64,000 bases of DNA from Mycolicibacterium novocastrense (GCF_001570485.1 NZ_BCTA01000002.1:310001-374000), one strand, 5' to 3'. Shown: positions 50,788 through 60,842, counted from the stretch's first letter. The notes: generated from the letters alone by a model not told the origin. A program made the numbers and translations.

Positions 50788-51840
50788 TCACACCGCGGCG
50801 CGGCCGGTGACCGGGGGCAGGTCCTTCAGCGTCACGATGCCCGCCGGCGCCGCGACCACCGCGGGTACCGCGTTGGTCACCGGCAGGGCGGTATAGATCA
50901 TGCCCAGGCCCATGAAGCCGGGTTCGGTCCAGTCCTTCGGCGGCAGGCAGTGCAGCACGGTACGCATATTCGGGAGCCCGAACACCTGGATGACATGGCC
51001 GTGTTCGAGCGGCTTAGGCGGGGTGACGTGTTCGCCCATGATCCAGTTGAACCCGACGCTGACGACGTTCTTCTCACCGACCCAGCCGCGGTGGTACCCG
51101 TGGACACCGGCGACGGTGCCCTTCGGAATTCGCATGAACCCGAGGTCGGAATCGCCGGTGGCCGCGGTGAACTCCACGTCGAAGGTAATCCGGTCGAGCT
51201 TGGCGCCGATCGCGTCGGCCATCATGGCCGCCGACTCGGCGAACACCTCGCTCTCGCGGCGCACGCTTTCGGCGAGTCCGGGAGTGTCGGGGTCTTGCGA
51301 GAAGCCCATCGCGGTCTGCGTACCCGCCGACTCGTAGGTCGAGCAGTCCACCGACTCGGTGATGCGGATCTCGTCGACCCGTTCGCAGGCGCCGGAGAGC
51401 ACCATCCCGACCATGTTGCTCATGCCGGGATGCGCACCGCTGCCGAAGATCGTCGAATTGCCCTTCTCGCAAGCCTTTCGGATTCGGTCGAGGTCCTCGG
51501 GTGTCTGCTTGCCGCCGGTGATCCACGCCGCGCTCGAGCAGACGTTGACGCCCGCCTCCAGGAGCCGGGTCAGCTCGTCGATGTCGGGCCACAACGGGTT
51601 GTAGCAGCAGGCGTCGGGCCGTTGGGCCAGCAGCGCATCGATGTCGTTGGTGGCCGTCACTCCGGTGGGTTCAGGCCAGCCGGCCAGTTCTGCTGCGTCG
51701 ACACCGACCTTGTCCGCGCCGTGGGCGTAGACGCCGACGAGTTCCATATCCTCGCGTCCGATGATCGCGTGCAGCGACCGGCGGCCGATGTTGCCGGTGG
51801 TCCACTGGATGACACGCAGCGGCCGGTCAGGTGTCGTCAC
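50788..51840 (-). CDS. Dihydrodipicolinate-reductase-like NAD(P)-dependent dehydrogenase
   Basis: A 350-residue protein with an N-terminal Rossmann fold (VIQWTTGNIGRRSLHAIIG near 10-28) and the C-terminal catalytic domain of the DapB/2,4-diaminopentanoate dehydrogenase-like family (GSGAHPGMSNM near 134, IVDEIRITESVDCSTYES region). Mycobacteria have many paralogues of unknown substrate. A GAGGAG site is 7 nt before the GTG. It is followed by no gene on its strand; upstream, 23 nt away, is an SDR gene stop, so both may form an operon. Confidence 0.83.
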   Translation of the reverse strand: MTTPDRPLRVIQWTTGNIGRRSLHAIIGREDMELVGVYAHGADKVGVDAAELAGWPEPTGVTATNDIDALLAQRPDACCYNPLWPDIDELTRLLEAGVNVCSSAAWITGGKQTPEDLDRIRKACEKGNSTIFGSGAHPGMSNMVGMVLSGACERVDEIRITESVDCSTYESAGTQTAMGFSQDPDTPGLAESVRRESEVFAESAAMMADAIGAKLDRITFDVEFTAATGDSDLGFMRIPKGTVAGVHGYHRGWVGEKNVVSVGFNWIMGEHVTPPKPLEHGHVIQVFGLPNMRTVLHCLPPKDWTEPGFMGLGMIYTALPVTNAVPAVVAAPAGIVTLKDLPPVTGRAAV

Positions 51841-51863
51841 GAAAACTCCTCGGTGTCAACCAT

Positions 51864-52670
51864 TTACATGTGGGTGCCGCCGTCGACGCGGACTTCGGTG
51901 CCGGTGACGAAGTAGGCCTCGGGTGCGGCGAGCATGGCGACGACAGCGGCCACGGCGTCGGGTTTGGCGAACATCCCGTCACCGTCGACGGGCAGTGTCG
52001 GCATGATCTTGCCGAACAGCGTGTAGTCGGCGTCCTCCGGCAGCCCGGGTCCGACGCTCTGGCCGGATCGCCCTGTGCCGTCGGTCATTCCCGACGAGAT
52101 CGACCCGGGCTGCACGCAGTTGAACCGGATTCCCTGCTTGCTGAACTCCAGCGCCAACGTGTGTGTCATGGCCTGGATGCCGCCCTTGGACGCCGCATAG
52201 GCCGACATGTAGGGATGGGCGAAGTTCGCCGATGTCGAGCTGAAGTTGACCACTGCCGGGGCGGTGCCGGTTCGCAGCGCGGGCAGGGCTTCGCGGGTGA
52301 CCAGAAACGTCCCCACGAGGTTGACCCGCAGAACCTGCTCGAAATCGGCGAGCGTGGTGTCGGCGAAGTGGGCCGATCGAAGGATTCCGGCGGCGTTGAC
52401 GAGCGCGTCGAGGCCGCCCATCGTGGCGACCGCGTGTGAGACCCCGGCGATCACCGAATCCTCGCTGCCGACGTCCGTCACCACGGTGGTGAGCCGGGCT
52501 CTCGATTCACCGGCCTTGGCCTCGGTGTCGGCCAGTCCGGCCTCGCTGACGTCGGCGGCGACCACGGTGCCACCCTCGTCGAGGATCCGCAGGACCGTTG
52601 CCTGGCCGATACCGGATCCGCCTCCGGTGAGCAGTACCCGACGGTCGGTGAATCGCTGCAACGTCGCCAC
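51864..52670 (-). CDS. Short-chain dehydrogenase/reductase
   Basis: A 268-residue classical SDR. The cofactor motif is TGGGSGIG (15-22); the active Ser-Tyr-Lys set is in NFSSTSANFAHPYMSAYAASKGG, with YAASK near 158. The sequence CVQPGSISSGMTDG follows. The C terminus has AAPEAYFVTGTEVRVDGG as in most SDRs. The start GTG gives MATLQRFTDRRVLLTGG; no strong ribosome site is seen and upstream starts would enter the next gene's spacer. Substrate unknown. It starts 37 nt after the membrane-protein stop. Confidence 0.87.
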   Translation of the reverse strand: MATLQRFTDRRVLLTGGGSGIGQATVLRILDEGGTVVAADVSEAGLADTEAKAGESRARLTTVVTDVGSEDSVIAGVSHAVATMGGLDALVNAAGILRSAHFADTTLADFEQVLRVNLVGTFLVTREALPALRTGTAPAVVNFSSTSANFAHPYMSAYAASKGGIQAMTHTLALEFSKQGIRFNCVQPGSISSGMTDGTGRSGQSVGPGLPEDADYTLFGKIMPTLPVDGDGMFAKPDAVAAVVAMLAAPEAYFVTGTEVRVDGGTHM

Positions 52671-52707
52671 CGGGGGAATGCTAGTGCGTACGTGGGGCCA
52701 GGCTGGG

Positions 52708-53448
52708 CTATTCAGGGTCGCGCTCGGCGGCGTCTTCCGAGGCGGATGCATCGGCGTCGTCGGCGGGGCCGGACTGGTCGGTGACGGTGTCGGTGCCGGC
52801 CGGCAGCGCCGGGGTTTCGGATTCGTCGGGCAGCGAGAGGGCCACCCCGAGTGCGAGGAAGAACAGGATGAACAACGGCCCGCCGAGGTACATGTTCATC
52901 GGACCGCCCGGGGAGATGAAGCTGCCCGGCGGCCCGATGATCGTGATGGTCTCGATCAGCTGCTCGACGGCGAAAACCGCGGCGACGATGCCGAGCCAGC
53001 GGGGGAAGCGTCCCTCGTTGGCGGCCAACAGAATCGGTGCGGCGACCATGATGTCGGCCACGGTCAGCAGGGGTCCCCACATCGTGACCACGTCGGCGAG
53101 CGCCCGCGCGGTTCCAGAGCCCAGATCGGCGGGGTGCAACGACAGCCCGGCGGTGAACCAGGTCGCGATGCTGATCTGGACCAGGACGACGGCCGACCCG
53201 ATGGTGAACACGAAAGCGTACGGTCCCGCGAGTCGGTCCCGGGCGTGACCGAGCACCACCACCAGGGCCAGCGCACCGAACGCCAGCAACAGCGCCTGGG
53301 TCCGCATCGCGCCGGAGTGCTCGTTGAGATGGGTCACGATGTCGAGTCCCGGGCGATCGATCCCGGGTAACGCCGGAACCATCAGCAGCGCAACGGCGTA
53401 CAGCACCGCGAACGCGATGGCCGCGACCATCGGCACTCGACGATCCAC
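52708..53448 (-). CDS. Integral membrane protein, unknown
   Basis: A 246-residue protein with about six transmembrane helices (first at 8-28, VPMVAAIAFAVLYAVALL) and an acidic cytosolic C terminus (about 40 residues, rich in Asp, Glu and Pro). I do not recognise the family. The GTG at 53448 is supported by TACAGT 6 nt upstream, implying a leaderless mRNA; an ATG at 53487 would add 13 residues. The same frame extended further upstream is antisense to comEA and not real. Divergent from comEA. Confidence 0.72.
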   Translation of the reverse strand: MDRRVPMVAAIAFAVLYAVALLMVPALPGIDRPGLDIVTHLNEHSGAMRTQALLLAFGALALVVVLGHARDRLAGPYAFVFTIGSAVVLVQISIATWFTAGLSLHPADLGSGTARALADVVTMWGPLLTVADIMVAAPILLAANEGRFPRWLGIVAAVFAVEQLIETITIIGPPGSFISPGGPMNMYLGGPLFILFFLALGVALSLPDESETPALPAGTDTVTDQSGPADDADASASEDAAERDPE

Positions 53449-53454
53449 AGCAAC

Positions 53455-53460
53455 ACTGTA
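53455..53460 (-). promoter_or_regulatory. -10 hexamer for the leaderless membrane-protein transcript
   Basis: TACAGT on the minus strand ends 6 nt before the GTG at 53448. It supports that start over the ATG at 53487, which would lie upstream of the transcription start. Confidence 0.4.
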
Positions 53461-53547
53461 GACATCGGGCCTATCCCCAACGCTCATTTGATCCACAGGG
53501 CGAGTCGCCGGCCGGCGTTGGCGTCGTCCACGGTCGGTGTGCGCACC

Positions 53548-53553
53548 TAACTT
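53548..53553 (+). promoter_or_regulatory. -10 hexamer for a leaderless comEA transcript
   Basis: TAACTT ends 7 nt before the comEA ATG, placing transcription start at the start codon. Confidence 0.5.
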
Positions 53554-53560
53554 CACATGC

Positions 53561-54382
53561 ATGCGAACTGAATTGCCTGCCGAGCGCACGCAGCGCAGGC
53601 TGGGTGCCGAAGGGGAACCCGGGAGCGACGATGAGGACCGTCGACCGGACACCTCATTGACCCGCTGGCTGCCGGAGTCCGCCGGCAGCGGCGCGGGCGG
53701 TTGGCTCGCCGCGGTGCGCGCAGACCCCGGCCGAGCCGGCGTCGTGGCGCTCGGCGGGGTCGGTGTCATTGCCGTGCTGGTCACGGTGTTCGTCCTGCTG
53801 CGCGACGACAGCCCAGCGGTGGCAGCGGCCAAACTGCCGCCGGTGGAGATAGTTTCATCGGCGAGCCCGACGCCGGGTGGCGCGCCGGCGGAGACGGGAG
53901 GGCCCGTCGTCGTCAGCGTCGTGGGCCTGGTGCAGAAGCCGGGGTTGGTCACGCTGGCCGACGGCGCCCGGATCGCCGACGCGCTCACCGCGGCCGGTGG
54001 GCCGCTGGACGGCGCCGACCTGGTGGGGCTCAACATGGCCAGACGGATCGCCGACGGTGAACAGATCGTCGTGGGCATCGCGCCTGCGGCGGGTGAACCG
54101 GCCGCCATGGGGAGCTCCGTCAGCACGGGCGTCGCGGCGCCCGCGTCGACGAACACACCGGCGTCGGGGGATGGCAGCGCGCCGCCGGGCGGGACGGTGG
54201 ACCTGAACACCGCGACGGTCGAGCAGCTCGACACGCTGCCCGGGATCGGGCCGGTGACCGCCGCGGCGATCGTGGCCTGGCGCGATGCCAACGGTCGTTT
54301 CACCAGCGTCGACCAGCTCGGCGACGTCGACGGCATCGGACCGGCGCGGTTGGAGAAGCTGCGCGACCTCGTGCATGTGTGA
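53561..54382 (+). CDS. comEA: ComEA-like DNA-binding competence protein
   Basis: A 273-residue membrane-anchored protein. After a charged N terminus a transmembrane helix covers about 62-82 (GVVALGGVGVIAVLVTVFVLL). A SLBB domain follows (VSVVGLVQKPGLVTLADGARIADAL near 118-142), then a Pro/Ser linker and a helix-hairpin-helix pair (LNTATVEQLDTLPGIGPVTA and DVDGIGPARLEKL) that binds DNA in true ComEA. Competence is not known for mycobacteria, so function is uncertain. It overlaps comEC by 4 nt. Confidence 0.9.
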   Translation: MRTELPAERTQRRLGAEGEPGSDDEDRRPDTSLTRWLPESAGSGAGGWLAAVRADPGRAGVVALGGVGVIAVLVTVFVLLRDDSPAVAAAKLPPVEIVSSASPTPGGAPAETGGPVVVSVVGLVQKPGLVTLADGARIADALTAAGGPLDGADLVGLNMARRIADGEQIVVGIAPAAGEPAAMGSSVSTGVAAPASTNTPASGDGSAPPGGTVDLNTATVEQLDTLPGIGPVTAAAIVAWRDANGRFTSVDQLGDVDGIGPARLEKLRDLVHV

Positions 54383-55932
54383 CTCCGGTGGCGGACGCCG
54401 AGGCGGCGCCATTGGACCTGCGCCTGGTCCCGGCGGCGCTGACCGGCTGGGCGGTGACCGGCGCCGGGATCCTGTGGCCGGTCGGCGGGTCAGCGGTCGC
54501 CGCCGTCGTGATGGTGGCGGGCACCGCGGCGCTGGGGTGGTGGGGTAGTGGCCGCCGGGCGGGAGCCGACGGGAAAGCGGTCGGCGCGAGCGTGCTGGCG
54601 GTCGGGCTGGTGGCGGCGGGCTTCGCGATCGCGATCGGTTTGCGGGTCGACGAGGTACGCGGCCATCCGGTCGCCCAACGCTACGGAACGGTCGCCGCCG
54701 TCGTGGTCACCCCGACGGAAAGCCCGCGTGCGCTGGGCGGCAACCGGACGATGTTCCGTGGTTCCCTGGTGGCGCTCGACGGACAGGAAATGTCCGGCCG
54801 GATCGTGGTTTTCGCGTCGACCACCCGCATCCGGGAGCTGACCGCGGGCACGCCGGTGGCGTTTCGGGCTCGCGTCGGGCGGCCCACGCGGCGCGACCTG
54901 AGCGTGGCGGTGCTCTCGGCCATCGGTGATCCCACCTACGGCGAGGCGTCCGCCGTTCAACGTGCGGCCGCCGAGGTTCGCGCCGGGTTCGCCGAGGCCG
55001 CGCGGCGCTCGCTGCCCGCCGATCAGGCCGCGATGCTGCCCGCGCTGGTGCTCGGCGACACCTCGGCCGTGCCGCGTCAGACGACGGCCGACTTCCGCGC
55101 GGCGGGATTGACGCACCTGACCGCGGTTTCCGGGGCGAACGTGACGATCGTGTGCGGGGCCGTGCTGTTGACCGCGGGGCTCATCGGGCCGCGGGCGGCG
55201 GTCGGCCTGGCGGCGGTTGCGCTGCTGGCGTTCGTGGTGGTCGTGCAGCCGAGTGCGAGTGTGCTGCGGGCCGCGGTGATGGGGGCGATCACGTTGTTGG
55301 CGGTGCTGTCGCACCGGCGTCGGCAGGCCATTCCCGCGTTGTCGGCCAGCGTGCTGGCGTTGATGATCGGAACCCCGGAGCTCGCCGTCGACGTCGGGTT
55401 CGCGCTGTCGGTGTCGGCGACGGCGGCCCTCGTCGTACTGGCGCCGGTGTGGTCACGGCGCCTCGTCGGGCGGGGCTGGCCCAAGCCGGTCGCTGACGCG
55501 CTGAGCGTGGCCGCCGCCGCGCAACTGGTCACCGCTCCGCTTGTGGCCGGGATGGCCGGGACGTTCAGCGTCGTATCGGTCGCGGCCAATGTTGCAGTGG
55601 CCCCGGTGATTCCACCGATCACCGTGCTCGGCACCGCCGCGGCTGCGCTGAGCCGGGTCTGGCCCGCCGGCGCCGACCTGCTGATCCGGTTCACCGGGCC
55701 GGAAGTGTGGTGGCTGCTGCACGTGGCCGACTGGGCGGCGGGCGTTCCGGGGTCCTCGGTGTCGGTGCCGTCCGGGCTTGCGGGGGTGATGCTGACCGCG
55801 GCCGTGGGAGCGGCGGTGGTGCTCGCGTGGCGCTTCCGACTTGTGCGCCTCGCGGCGGGTGCCGCCGCGGTGTGCCTGTTGGCGTGGACAGTGTCGGGGG
55901 TGTCGGCTGGGCGTGACACGATCGGGGGGTGA
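54379..55932 (+). CDS. comEC: ComEC/Rec2-like membrane channel, without the nuclease domain
   Basis: A 517-residue polytopic membrane protein. The competence domain ([22 protein letters not shown] near 249-270, then several helices) is present. Unlike the full-size Bacillus ComEC, it ends after the last membrane helix and has no C-terminal metallo-beta-lactamase domain, as is usual in mycobacteria. It would form the inner-membrane channel for single-stranded DNA if functional. GTG start in the comEA end; stop overlaps holA by 4 nt. Confidence 0.9.
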   Translation: MTPVADAEAAPLDLRLVPAALTGWAVTGAGILWPVGGSAVAAVVMVAGTAALGWWGSGRRAGADGKAVGASVLAVGLVAAGFAIAIGLRVDEVRGHPVAQRYGTVAAVVVTPTESPRALGGNRTMFRGSLVALDGQEMSGRIVVFASTTRIRELTAGTPVAFRARVGRPTRRDLSVAVLSAIGDPTYGEASAVQRAAAEVRAGFAEAARRSLPADQAAMLPALVLGDTSAVPRQTTADFRAAGLTHLTAVSGANVTIVCGAVLLTAGLIGPRAAVGLAAVALLAFVVVVQPSASVLRAAVMGAITLLAVLSHRRRQAIPALSASVLALMIGTPELAVDVGFALSVSATAALVVLAPVWSRRLVGRGWPKPVADALSVAAAAQLVTAPLVAGMAGTFSVVSVAANVAVAPVIPPITVLGTAAAALSRVWPAGADLLIRFTGPEVWWLLHVADWAAGVPGSSVSVPSGLAGVMLTAAVGAAVVLAWRFRLVRLAAGAAAVCLLAWTVSGVSAGRDTIGG

Positions 55933-56888
55933 GCGAAGCGTCGCAGTTGCATCTGGTGCTCGGGGACGAGGAGCTGCTGGTCGAACGCGCGGTGGCGGCG
56001 GTTCTCAAACAGGCCCGCAAACAGGCTGGCATGCACGACATTCCGGTCGATCGCCTGCGCGCCGGCGAGGTCAGCACCAGCGAACTGGCCGAATTGCTGA
56101 GCCCGTCGCTGTTCGCCGAGGAGCGCGTGGTGGTGTTGGAGTCGGCGGGCGAGGCGGGAAAGGACGCGGCCGCGCTCATCGCCGACTCCGCGGCGGACCT
56201 GCCGCCGGGCACCATGCTCGTCGTCGTGCACTCCGGTGGCGGGCGCGCCAAGGCGCTGGCCGATCAGCTCAAGAAGCTCGGGGCGCAGGTGCATCCGTGT
56301 GCGCGCATCACCAAGGCCGCCGACCGCGCCGACTTCGTCCGCCGTGAGTTCCGCGCGTTGAAGGTGAAGGTCGGCGAGGACACCGTCACCGCGGTGCTGG
56401 ACGCGATCGGCTCCGACATTCGCGAGTTGGCGGCGGCCTGCTCGCAGTTGGTCACCGACACCGCCGGGGAGGTCGACGCGGAGGCGGTGCGCCGCTACCA
56501 CTCGGGCAAGGCCGAGGTGAAGGGATTCGATGTCGCCGACAAGGCGGTCGTCGGGGATGTGGCCGGGGCGGCTGAGGCGCTGCGGTGGGCGATGATGCGC
56601 GGCGAACCGCACGTCGTGCTGGCCGACGCCCTGGCCGAGGCGGTGCACACCATCGCGCGGGTGCGGCCGTTGTCGGGCGACCCCTACCGGCTGGCGTCAG
56701 AGCTGGGGATGCCGCCCTGGCGCGTGCAGAAGGCGCAGAAGCAGGCGCGGCGATGGTCGAACACCACCGTCGCCGAGGCGATGCGGTTGGTAGCCGCGCT
56801 CAATGCGGATGTGAAGGGCGCCGCGGCGGATGCGGACTACGCGCTGGAGGCGACGGTGCGGCGCGTCGCCGAACTCATCGAGGATTGA
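55929..56888 (+). CDS. holA: DNA polymerase III delta subunit
   Basis: A 319-residue clamp-loader subunit that opens the beta clamp. It starts [23 protein letters not shown] and keeps family blocks ([21 protein letters not shown] near 58-79, [26 protein letters not shown] near 219-244). GTG start in the comEC end (GTGA). It is convergent with rpsT. Confidence 0.95.
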   Translation: MSEASQLHLVLGDEELLVERAVAAVLKQARKQAGMHDIPVDRLRAGEVSTSELAELLSPSLFAEERVVVLESAGEAGKDAAALIADSAADLPPGTMLVVVHSGGGRAKALADQLKKLGAQVHPCARITKAADRADFVRREFRALKVKVGEDTVTAVLDAIGSDIRELAAACSQLVTDTAGEVDAEAVRRYHSGKAEVKGFDVADKAVVGDVAGAAEALRWAMMRGEPHVVLADALAEAVHTIARVRPLSGDPYRLASELGMPPWRVQKAQKQARRWSNTTVAEAMRLVAALNADVKGAAADADYALEATVRRVAELIED

Positions 56889-56901
56889 GCGGACTGAGCG
56901 G

Positions 56902-56937
56902 GCTCAGAGCTTGTTGAACGCTCAGAGCTTGTTGAAC
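56902..56937. repeat. 18-bp tandem duplication at the rpsT 3' end
   Basis: GCTCAGAGCTTGTTGAAC occurs twice without a gap (56902-56919 and 56920-56937). The right copy holds the last rpsT codons and stop; the left repeats them in frame just outside the gene, so two copies of FNKL-stop lie in tandem. Confidence 0.95.
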
Positions 56938-57182
56938 GCGGAGGCCAGCGCCGACTTGCGGTTGGCGGCCTGGTTCTTGTGGATGACGCCCTTGCTGGCG
57001 GCCTTGTCCAGCTGACGGCTGGTCGAGGCCAGCAGCTCCTGGGCCTTGTCCTTGTCGCCGGCCTCCACGGCCGCCCGGAAGCCACGCACCGCGGTGTGAA
57101 GCGACGACTTGACCGACTTGTTGCGCAGCCTGCGGCGCTCGTTGGTCCGGTTGCGCTTCTCCTGCGACTTGATGTTGGCCAC
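56922..57182 (-). CDS. rpsT: 30S ribosomal protein S20
   Basis: An 86-residue S20, basic and helical, beginning [23 protein letters not shown] and binding 16S rRNA. The GTG start has AAGGA 9 nt upstream. Length equals that of other mycobacteria. The stop is repeated by an 18-bp duplication downstream. The gene is convergent with holA. Confidence 0.97.
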   Translation of the reverse strand: MANIKSQEKRNRTNERRRLRNKSVKSSLHTAVRGFRAAVEAGDKDKAQELLASTSRQLDKAASKGVIHKNQAANRKSALASAFNKL

Positions 57183-57330
57183 GCGTGTAGTCCTTCGTAA
57201 ATCCTGTAGGGGTTTCCCAAAGTCTGGTAGGCGCCCGGTAGGCGGGCAGCGAGGGTTCAGGTTACCAGCGGAGTGGGTAAATGCCCAAAGTGAGTCCTCT
57301 GGCCTGCCGATATGTCCGAAGTGTTGCAGC

Positions 57331-58977
57331 ATGGCAGGGGTGAGCCTGCGAACCCTGCCGACCGAGTCCGCACGACCGTCGCGGAGCCCACGTAAGCAGG
57401 CCAAGCGCTACCAGGGCGTCTTCTCCGGCTACAGCGATCCCGCAAGCTACGCCAAGGCCTTCGACGAGATGTTCGACGCCCAAGGCAACGTGAGGGGCCC
57501 CTACAAGGGCATCTACGCCGAGCTCGCCCCGTCGGACGCCTCCGAACTCGAAGCCCGCGCCGACGCGCTCGGCCGCGCGTTCATCGACCAAGGCATCACA
57601 TTCTCGCTGTCCGGCCAGGAACGTCCCTTCCCGCTCGACCTGGTTCCGCGCGTCATCTCCGCGGCGGAGTGGACGCGCCTGGAACGCGGCATCATCCAGC
57701 GGGTCAAGGCGCTCGAGCTCTACCTCGACGACATCTATGGCGAGCAGGAGATCCTGCGCGACGGCGTCATCCCGCGTCGACTGATCACCTCCTGTGAGCA
57801 CTTTCACCGCGAGGCCGCCGGCATCGTGCCGCCCAACGGGGTGCGCATCCATGTCGCGGGCATCGACCTGATCCGCGACGCCAAGGGCGACTTCCGGGTG
57901 CTGGAGGACAACCTGCGCTCACCGTCCGGGGTGTCGTACGTGATGGAGAACCGCCGCACGATGGCGCGGGTGTTTCCGAACCTGTTCGCCACCCACCGGG
58001 TTCGCGCCGTCGGTGACTACTCGTCGCATCTGCTGCGGGCGCTGCGCAACGCCGCGGCCAACAACGTCGCCGACCCCACAGTCGTCGTGCTCACCCCTGG
58101 TGTCTACAACTCGGCGTACTTCGAGCATTCGCTTCTGGCCCGGCAGATGGGTGTCGAGCTGGTGGAGGGCCGCGACCTGTTCTGCCGCGACAACGCCGTC
58201 TACATGCGCACCACCGAGGGCGAGCGGCAGGTCGACGTCATCTACCGGCGCATCGACGACGCGTTCCTCGACCCGATGCAGTTCCGGCCCGACTCGGTGC
58301 TCGGCGTCGCCGGGCTGCTCAACGCGGCCAGGGCGGGCAACGTCGTCATCTCCAGCGCCGTCGGCAACGGCGTCGGCGACGACAAACTCGTCTACACCTA
58401 CGTGCCGACGATCATCGAGTACTACCTCGGCGAGAAGCCGCTGCTGGCCAATGTCGACACATTCCGATGCTGGCTCGACGACGAACGCGAGGAAGTGCTC
58501 GACCGCATCGACGAGCTCGTCATCAAACCGGTCGAGGGCTCCGGCGGCTACGGCATCGTGTTCGGGCCGGACGCCTCGGAGAAGGAGCTCGCCGCCGTCG
58601 CCAAGAAGATCCGCAACGATCCGCGCGGCTGGATCGCCCAGCCCGTCATGCAGCTGTCGACCGTGCCCACCCAGATCGGGGACCAGCTGGTGCCGCGGCA
58701 CGTCGATCTGCGCCCGTTCGCGGTCAACGACGGCGACGACGTGTGGGTGCTGCCCGGCGGGCTGACCCGCGTCGCGCTGCCCGAGGGTTCGCTGGTGGTC
58801 AACTCCAGCCAGGGCGGCGGATCGAAGGACACCTGGGTGCTGGCCTCGCGCACCTCGGCCGCCGACCGCGAGCTCGGCGCCGCCGAAGTGGTGCGCAAGC
58901 TGCCCAAGTCTGCGCGCGGGCCCAAGGCCGAGAGCAGCGACGGGCAGACCCAAGACCAACAGCAACAGCAGCAGTAA
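57331..58977 (+). CDS. Circularly permuted ATP-grasp protein (Rv2411c-like)
   Basis: A 548-residue protein with a circularly permuted ATP-grasp domain: [36 protein letters not shown] near 149-184, [19 protein letters not shown] near 192-210 and [17 protein letters not shown] near 398-414. Comparative genomics proposes that such proteins act as amidoligases in peptide modification, with the alpha-E and transglutaminase-like proteins, whose genes follow here. The C terminus ends in a Gln run. The ATG at 57331 is the chosen start; a GTG three codons on is possible. Substrate unknown. Confidence 0.9.
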   Translation: MAGVSLRTLPTESARPSRSPRKQAKRYQGVFSGYSDPASYAKAFDEMFDAQGNVRGPYKGIYAELAPSDASELEARADALGRAFIDQGITFSLSGQERPFPLDLVPRVISAAEWTRLERGIIQRVKALELYLDDIYGEQEILRDGVIPRRLITSCEHFHREAAGIVPPNGVRIHVAGIDLIRDAKGDFRVLEDNLRSPSGVSYVMENRRTMARVFPNLFATHRVRAVGDYSSHLLRALRNAAANNVADPTVVVLTPGVYNSAYFEHSLLARQMGVELVEGRDLFCRDNAVYMRTTEGERQVDVIYRRIDDAFLDPMQFRPDSVLGVAGLLNAARAGNVVISSAVGNGVGDDKLVYTYVPTIIEYYLGEKPLLANVDTFRCWLDDEREEVLDRIDELVIKPVEGSGGYGIVFGPDASEKELAAVAKKIRNDPRGWIAQPVMQLSTVPTQIGDQLVPRHVDLRPFAVNDGDDVWVLPGGLTRVALPEGSLVVNSSQGGGSKDTWVLASRTSAADRELGAAEVVRKLPKSARGPKAESSDGQTQDQQQQQQ

Positions 58978-58992
58978 AGGGGTGGTGCGCTG

Positions 58993-59964
58993 ATGTTGGC
59001 CCGCAACGCCGAATCCTTGTACTGGATCGGCCGGTACGTCGAACGCGCCGACGACACCGCCCGCATCCTCGACGTGACCGTGCATCAACTGCTCGAAGAC
59101 TCCAGCGTTGACCCCGACCAGGCCTCGCGGACGCTGCTGCGGGTGCTGGGGATGGAGGCTCCCGACGCGCCGTTGGACGTGTGGTCGCTGACCGACATCG
59201 TCGCCTTCAGTCGCGGCACCCAGGGATCGATCGTCGACGCCATTTCGGCGGCCCGCGAAAACGCCCGCGGCGCAAGGGAAGTCACATCCACCGAAATCTG
59301 GGAGTGCCTCAACACCACCTACAACGCGCTGGCCGAGCGGGAACGGGCCGCCAAACGTCTTGGGCCGCACGAATTCCTCTCGTTCGTCGAGGGCCGCGCC
59401 GCGATGTTCGCCGGGCTGGCCGACTCGACGCTGTCACGCGACGACGGCTACCGCTTCATGGTGCTCGGCCGGGCCATCGAACGCGTGGACATGACCGTGC
59501 GGCTGCTGCTTTCGCGGGTCGGGGACAGCGCGTCGTCACCGGCATGGGTGACGCTGCTGCGGTCGGCGGGTGCCCACGACACCTACCTGCGCACCTATCG
59601 CGGCGTGCTCGACGCCGGTCGCGTCGTCGAATTCATGTTGCTGGACCGGCTTTTCCCACGTTCCATCTTCTATTCGCTGCGACTTGCCGAACACAGCCTC
59701 GACGAGCTGATGAACCGACCCCACAGCCGCCTCGGGGCCACCGCCGAGGCGCAGCGACTCCTCGGCCGGGCCCGCAGCGAGTTGGAGTTCCTGCGTCCCG
59801 GTGTGCTGCTCGAGTCGCTGGAACAGCGGCTGGCCGACCTGCAGAAGACGTGCTTCGATGTCGGAGCGGCGTTGGCGCTGCAGTACTTTCACTCCGCACC
59901 CTGGGTGGCATGGCACGATGCGGGCCACAACGGCACGCTCGTCATCGAAGAAGGTGAACTCTAA
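58993..59964 (+). CDS. Alpha-E domain protein (Rv2410c-like)
   Basis: A 323-residue all-helical protein of the alpha-E family, starting MLARNAESLYWIGRYVERADDTARILDV with conserved charged positions and containing ENARGAREVTSTEIWECLNTTYN near 91-113. It follows the ATP-grasp gene by 15 nt and precedes the transglutaminase-like gene, the constant three-gene set. The function is unknown but must be tied to the set. Confidence 0.88.
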   Translation: MLARNAESLYWIGRYVERADDTARILDVTVHQLLEDSSVDPDQASRTLLRVLGMEAPDAPLDVWSLTDIVAFSRGTQGSIVDAISAARENARGAREVTSTEIWECLNTTYNALAERERAAKRLGPHEFLSFVEGRAAMFAGLADSTLSRDDGYRFMVLGRAIERVDMTVRLLLSRVGDSASSPAWVTLLRSAGAHDTYLRTYRGVLDAGRVVEFMLLDRLFPRSIFYSLRLAEHSLDELMNRPHSRLGATAEAQRLLGRARSELEFLRPGVLLESLEQRLADLQKTCFDVGAALALQYFHSAPWVAWHDAGHNGTLVIEEGEL

Positions 59965-59966
59965 CG

Positions 59967-59999
59967 ATGAGCGCTTGCGTAGCGATGAGGAGACAGTGA
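59967..59999 (+). CDS. Short upstream ORF coupled to the transglutaminase gene (MSACVAMRRQ)
   Basis: A 10-codon frame beginning 2 nt after the alpha-E stop and ending TGA, overlapping the ATG of the next gene (TGATG). Its first 15 nt (from GAT at 59966) match the moxR-linked short ORF at 14 of 15 positions. Codon 4 is Cys in both. The AGGAGA ribosome site of the next gene lies inside it, so translation of one may open the other. No proof of expression. Confidence 0.4.
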   Translation: MSACVAMRRQ

Positions 60000-60838
60000 T
60001 GTGGCGGATGCGGGTCGTGCACTCGACCGGGTACGCATACAAGTCTCCGGTGACGGCGTCGTTCAACGAGGCGCGGCTGACACCGCGGTCGGACTCGCGG
60101 CAGAACGTGATCCTCAACCGCGTGGAGACCGTGCCGGCCACCCGCAACTACCGCTACGTCGACTACTGGGGAACCGCGGTCACGGCGTTCGACCTGCACG
60201 CACCGCACACCGAACTGGAGGTGACGTCGTCGTCGGTCGTGGAGACCGACGCCGACCAGATGCCCGAACGCGAAGTGACATGGGAGGACCTGCATTCCGA
60301 GGCCGTCGTCGACAGGTTCGACGAGGTTCTCGCTCCCACCCACTACACGCCGGCGAGCAAGCGCATACGCCGGGTCGGTCAGCGCATCATCAAGGACCGC
60401 ACGCCGTGCGAGGCCGTCACCGCCGCCGCATCGTGGGTGCGCAGCGAGTTGGCGTACGTCGCGGGCACCACCGGCGTGCACTCGTCGGGGCTGGACGCGT
60501 TGCGCGAGGGCAAGGGTGTTTGCCAGGACTTCGCGCACCTGACGCTGATCCTGTTGCGCTCCATGGGCATTCCCGCCCGCTACGTGTCGGGGTATCTGCA
60601 CCCGAACCGCAAAGCGGCGATCGCCGACACCATCGACGGGCAGAGCCACGCCTGGGTGCAGGCGTGGACCGGTGGGTGGTGGAACTACGACCCGACCAAC
60701 GACGCCCCGATCAACGAGCAGTACATCAGCGTGGGTGTCGGCCGGGACTACTCCGATGTCACCCCGCTGAAGGGGATCTACTCCGGTGAGGGCTCGACCG
60801 ACCTCGACGTCGTCGTCGAGATCACCCGCCTGGCCTGA
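59999..60838 (+). CDS. Transglutaminase-like cysteine peptidase family protein (Rv2409c-like)
   Basis: A 279-residue protein with a bacterial transglutaminase-like N-terminal beta domain (MRVVHSTGYAYKSPVTASFNEARLTPR) and core. The triad is C175 (GKGVCQDFAHL), H217 (SHAWVQAW) and D231 (NYDPTND). It probably hydrolyses or forms amide bonds on peptides made by the linked ATP-grasp enzyme. The ATG has AGGAGA 5 nt upstream. Last gene of the module, convergent with the metallo-beta-lactamase gene 4 nt away. Confidence 0.92.
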   Translation: MWRMRVVHSTGYAYKSPVTASFNEARLTPRSDSRQNVILNRVETVPATRNYRYVDYWGTAVTAFDLHAPHTELEVTSSSVVETDADQMPEREVTWEDLHSEAVVDRFDEVLAPTHYTPASKRIRRVGQRIIKDRTPCEAVTAAASWVRSELAYVAGTTGVHSSGLDALREGKGVCQDFAHLTLILLRSMGIPARYVSGYLHPNRKAAIADTIDGQSHAWVQAWTGGWWNYDPTNDAPINEQYISVGVGRDYSDVTPLKGIYSGEGSTDLDVVVEITRLA

Positions 60839-60842
60839 CCGA

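Noticed and set aside
53488..54336. In-frame upstream extension of the minus-strand membrane protein
   Set aside because: It is antisense to comEA and is Ser/Pro-rich; the membrane protein has a good start at 53448.
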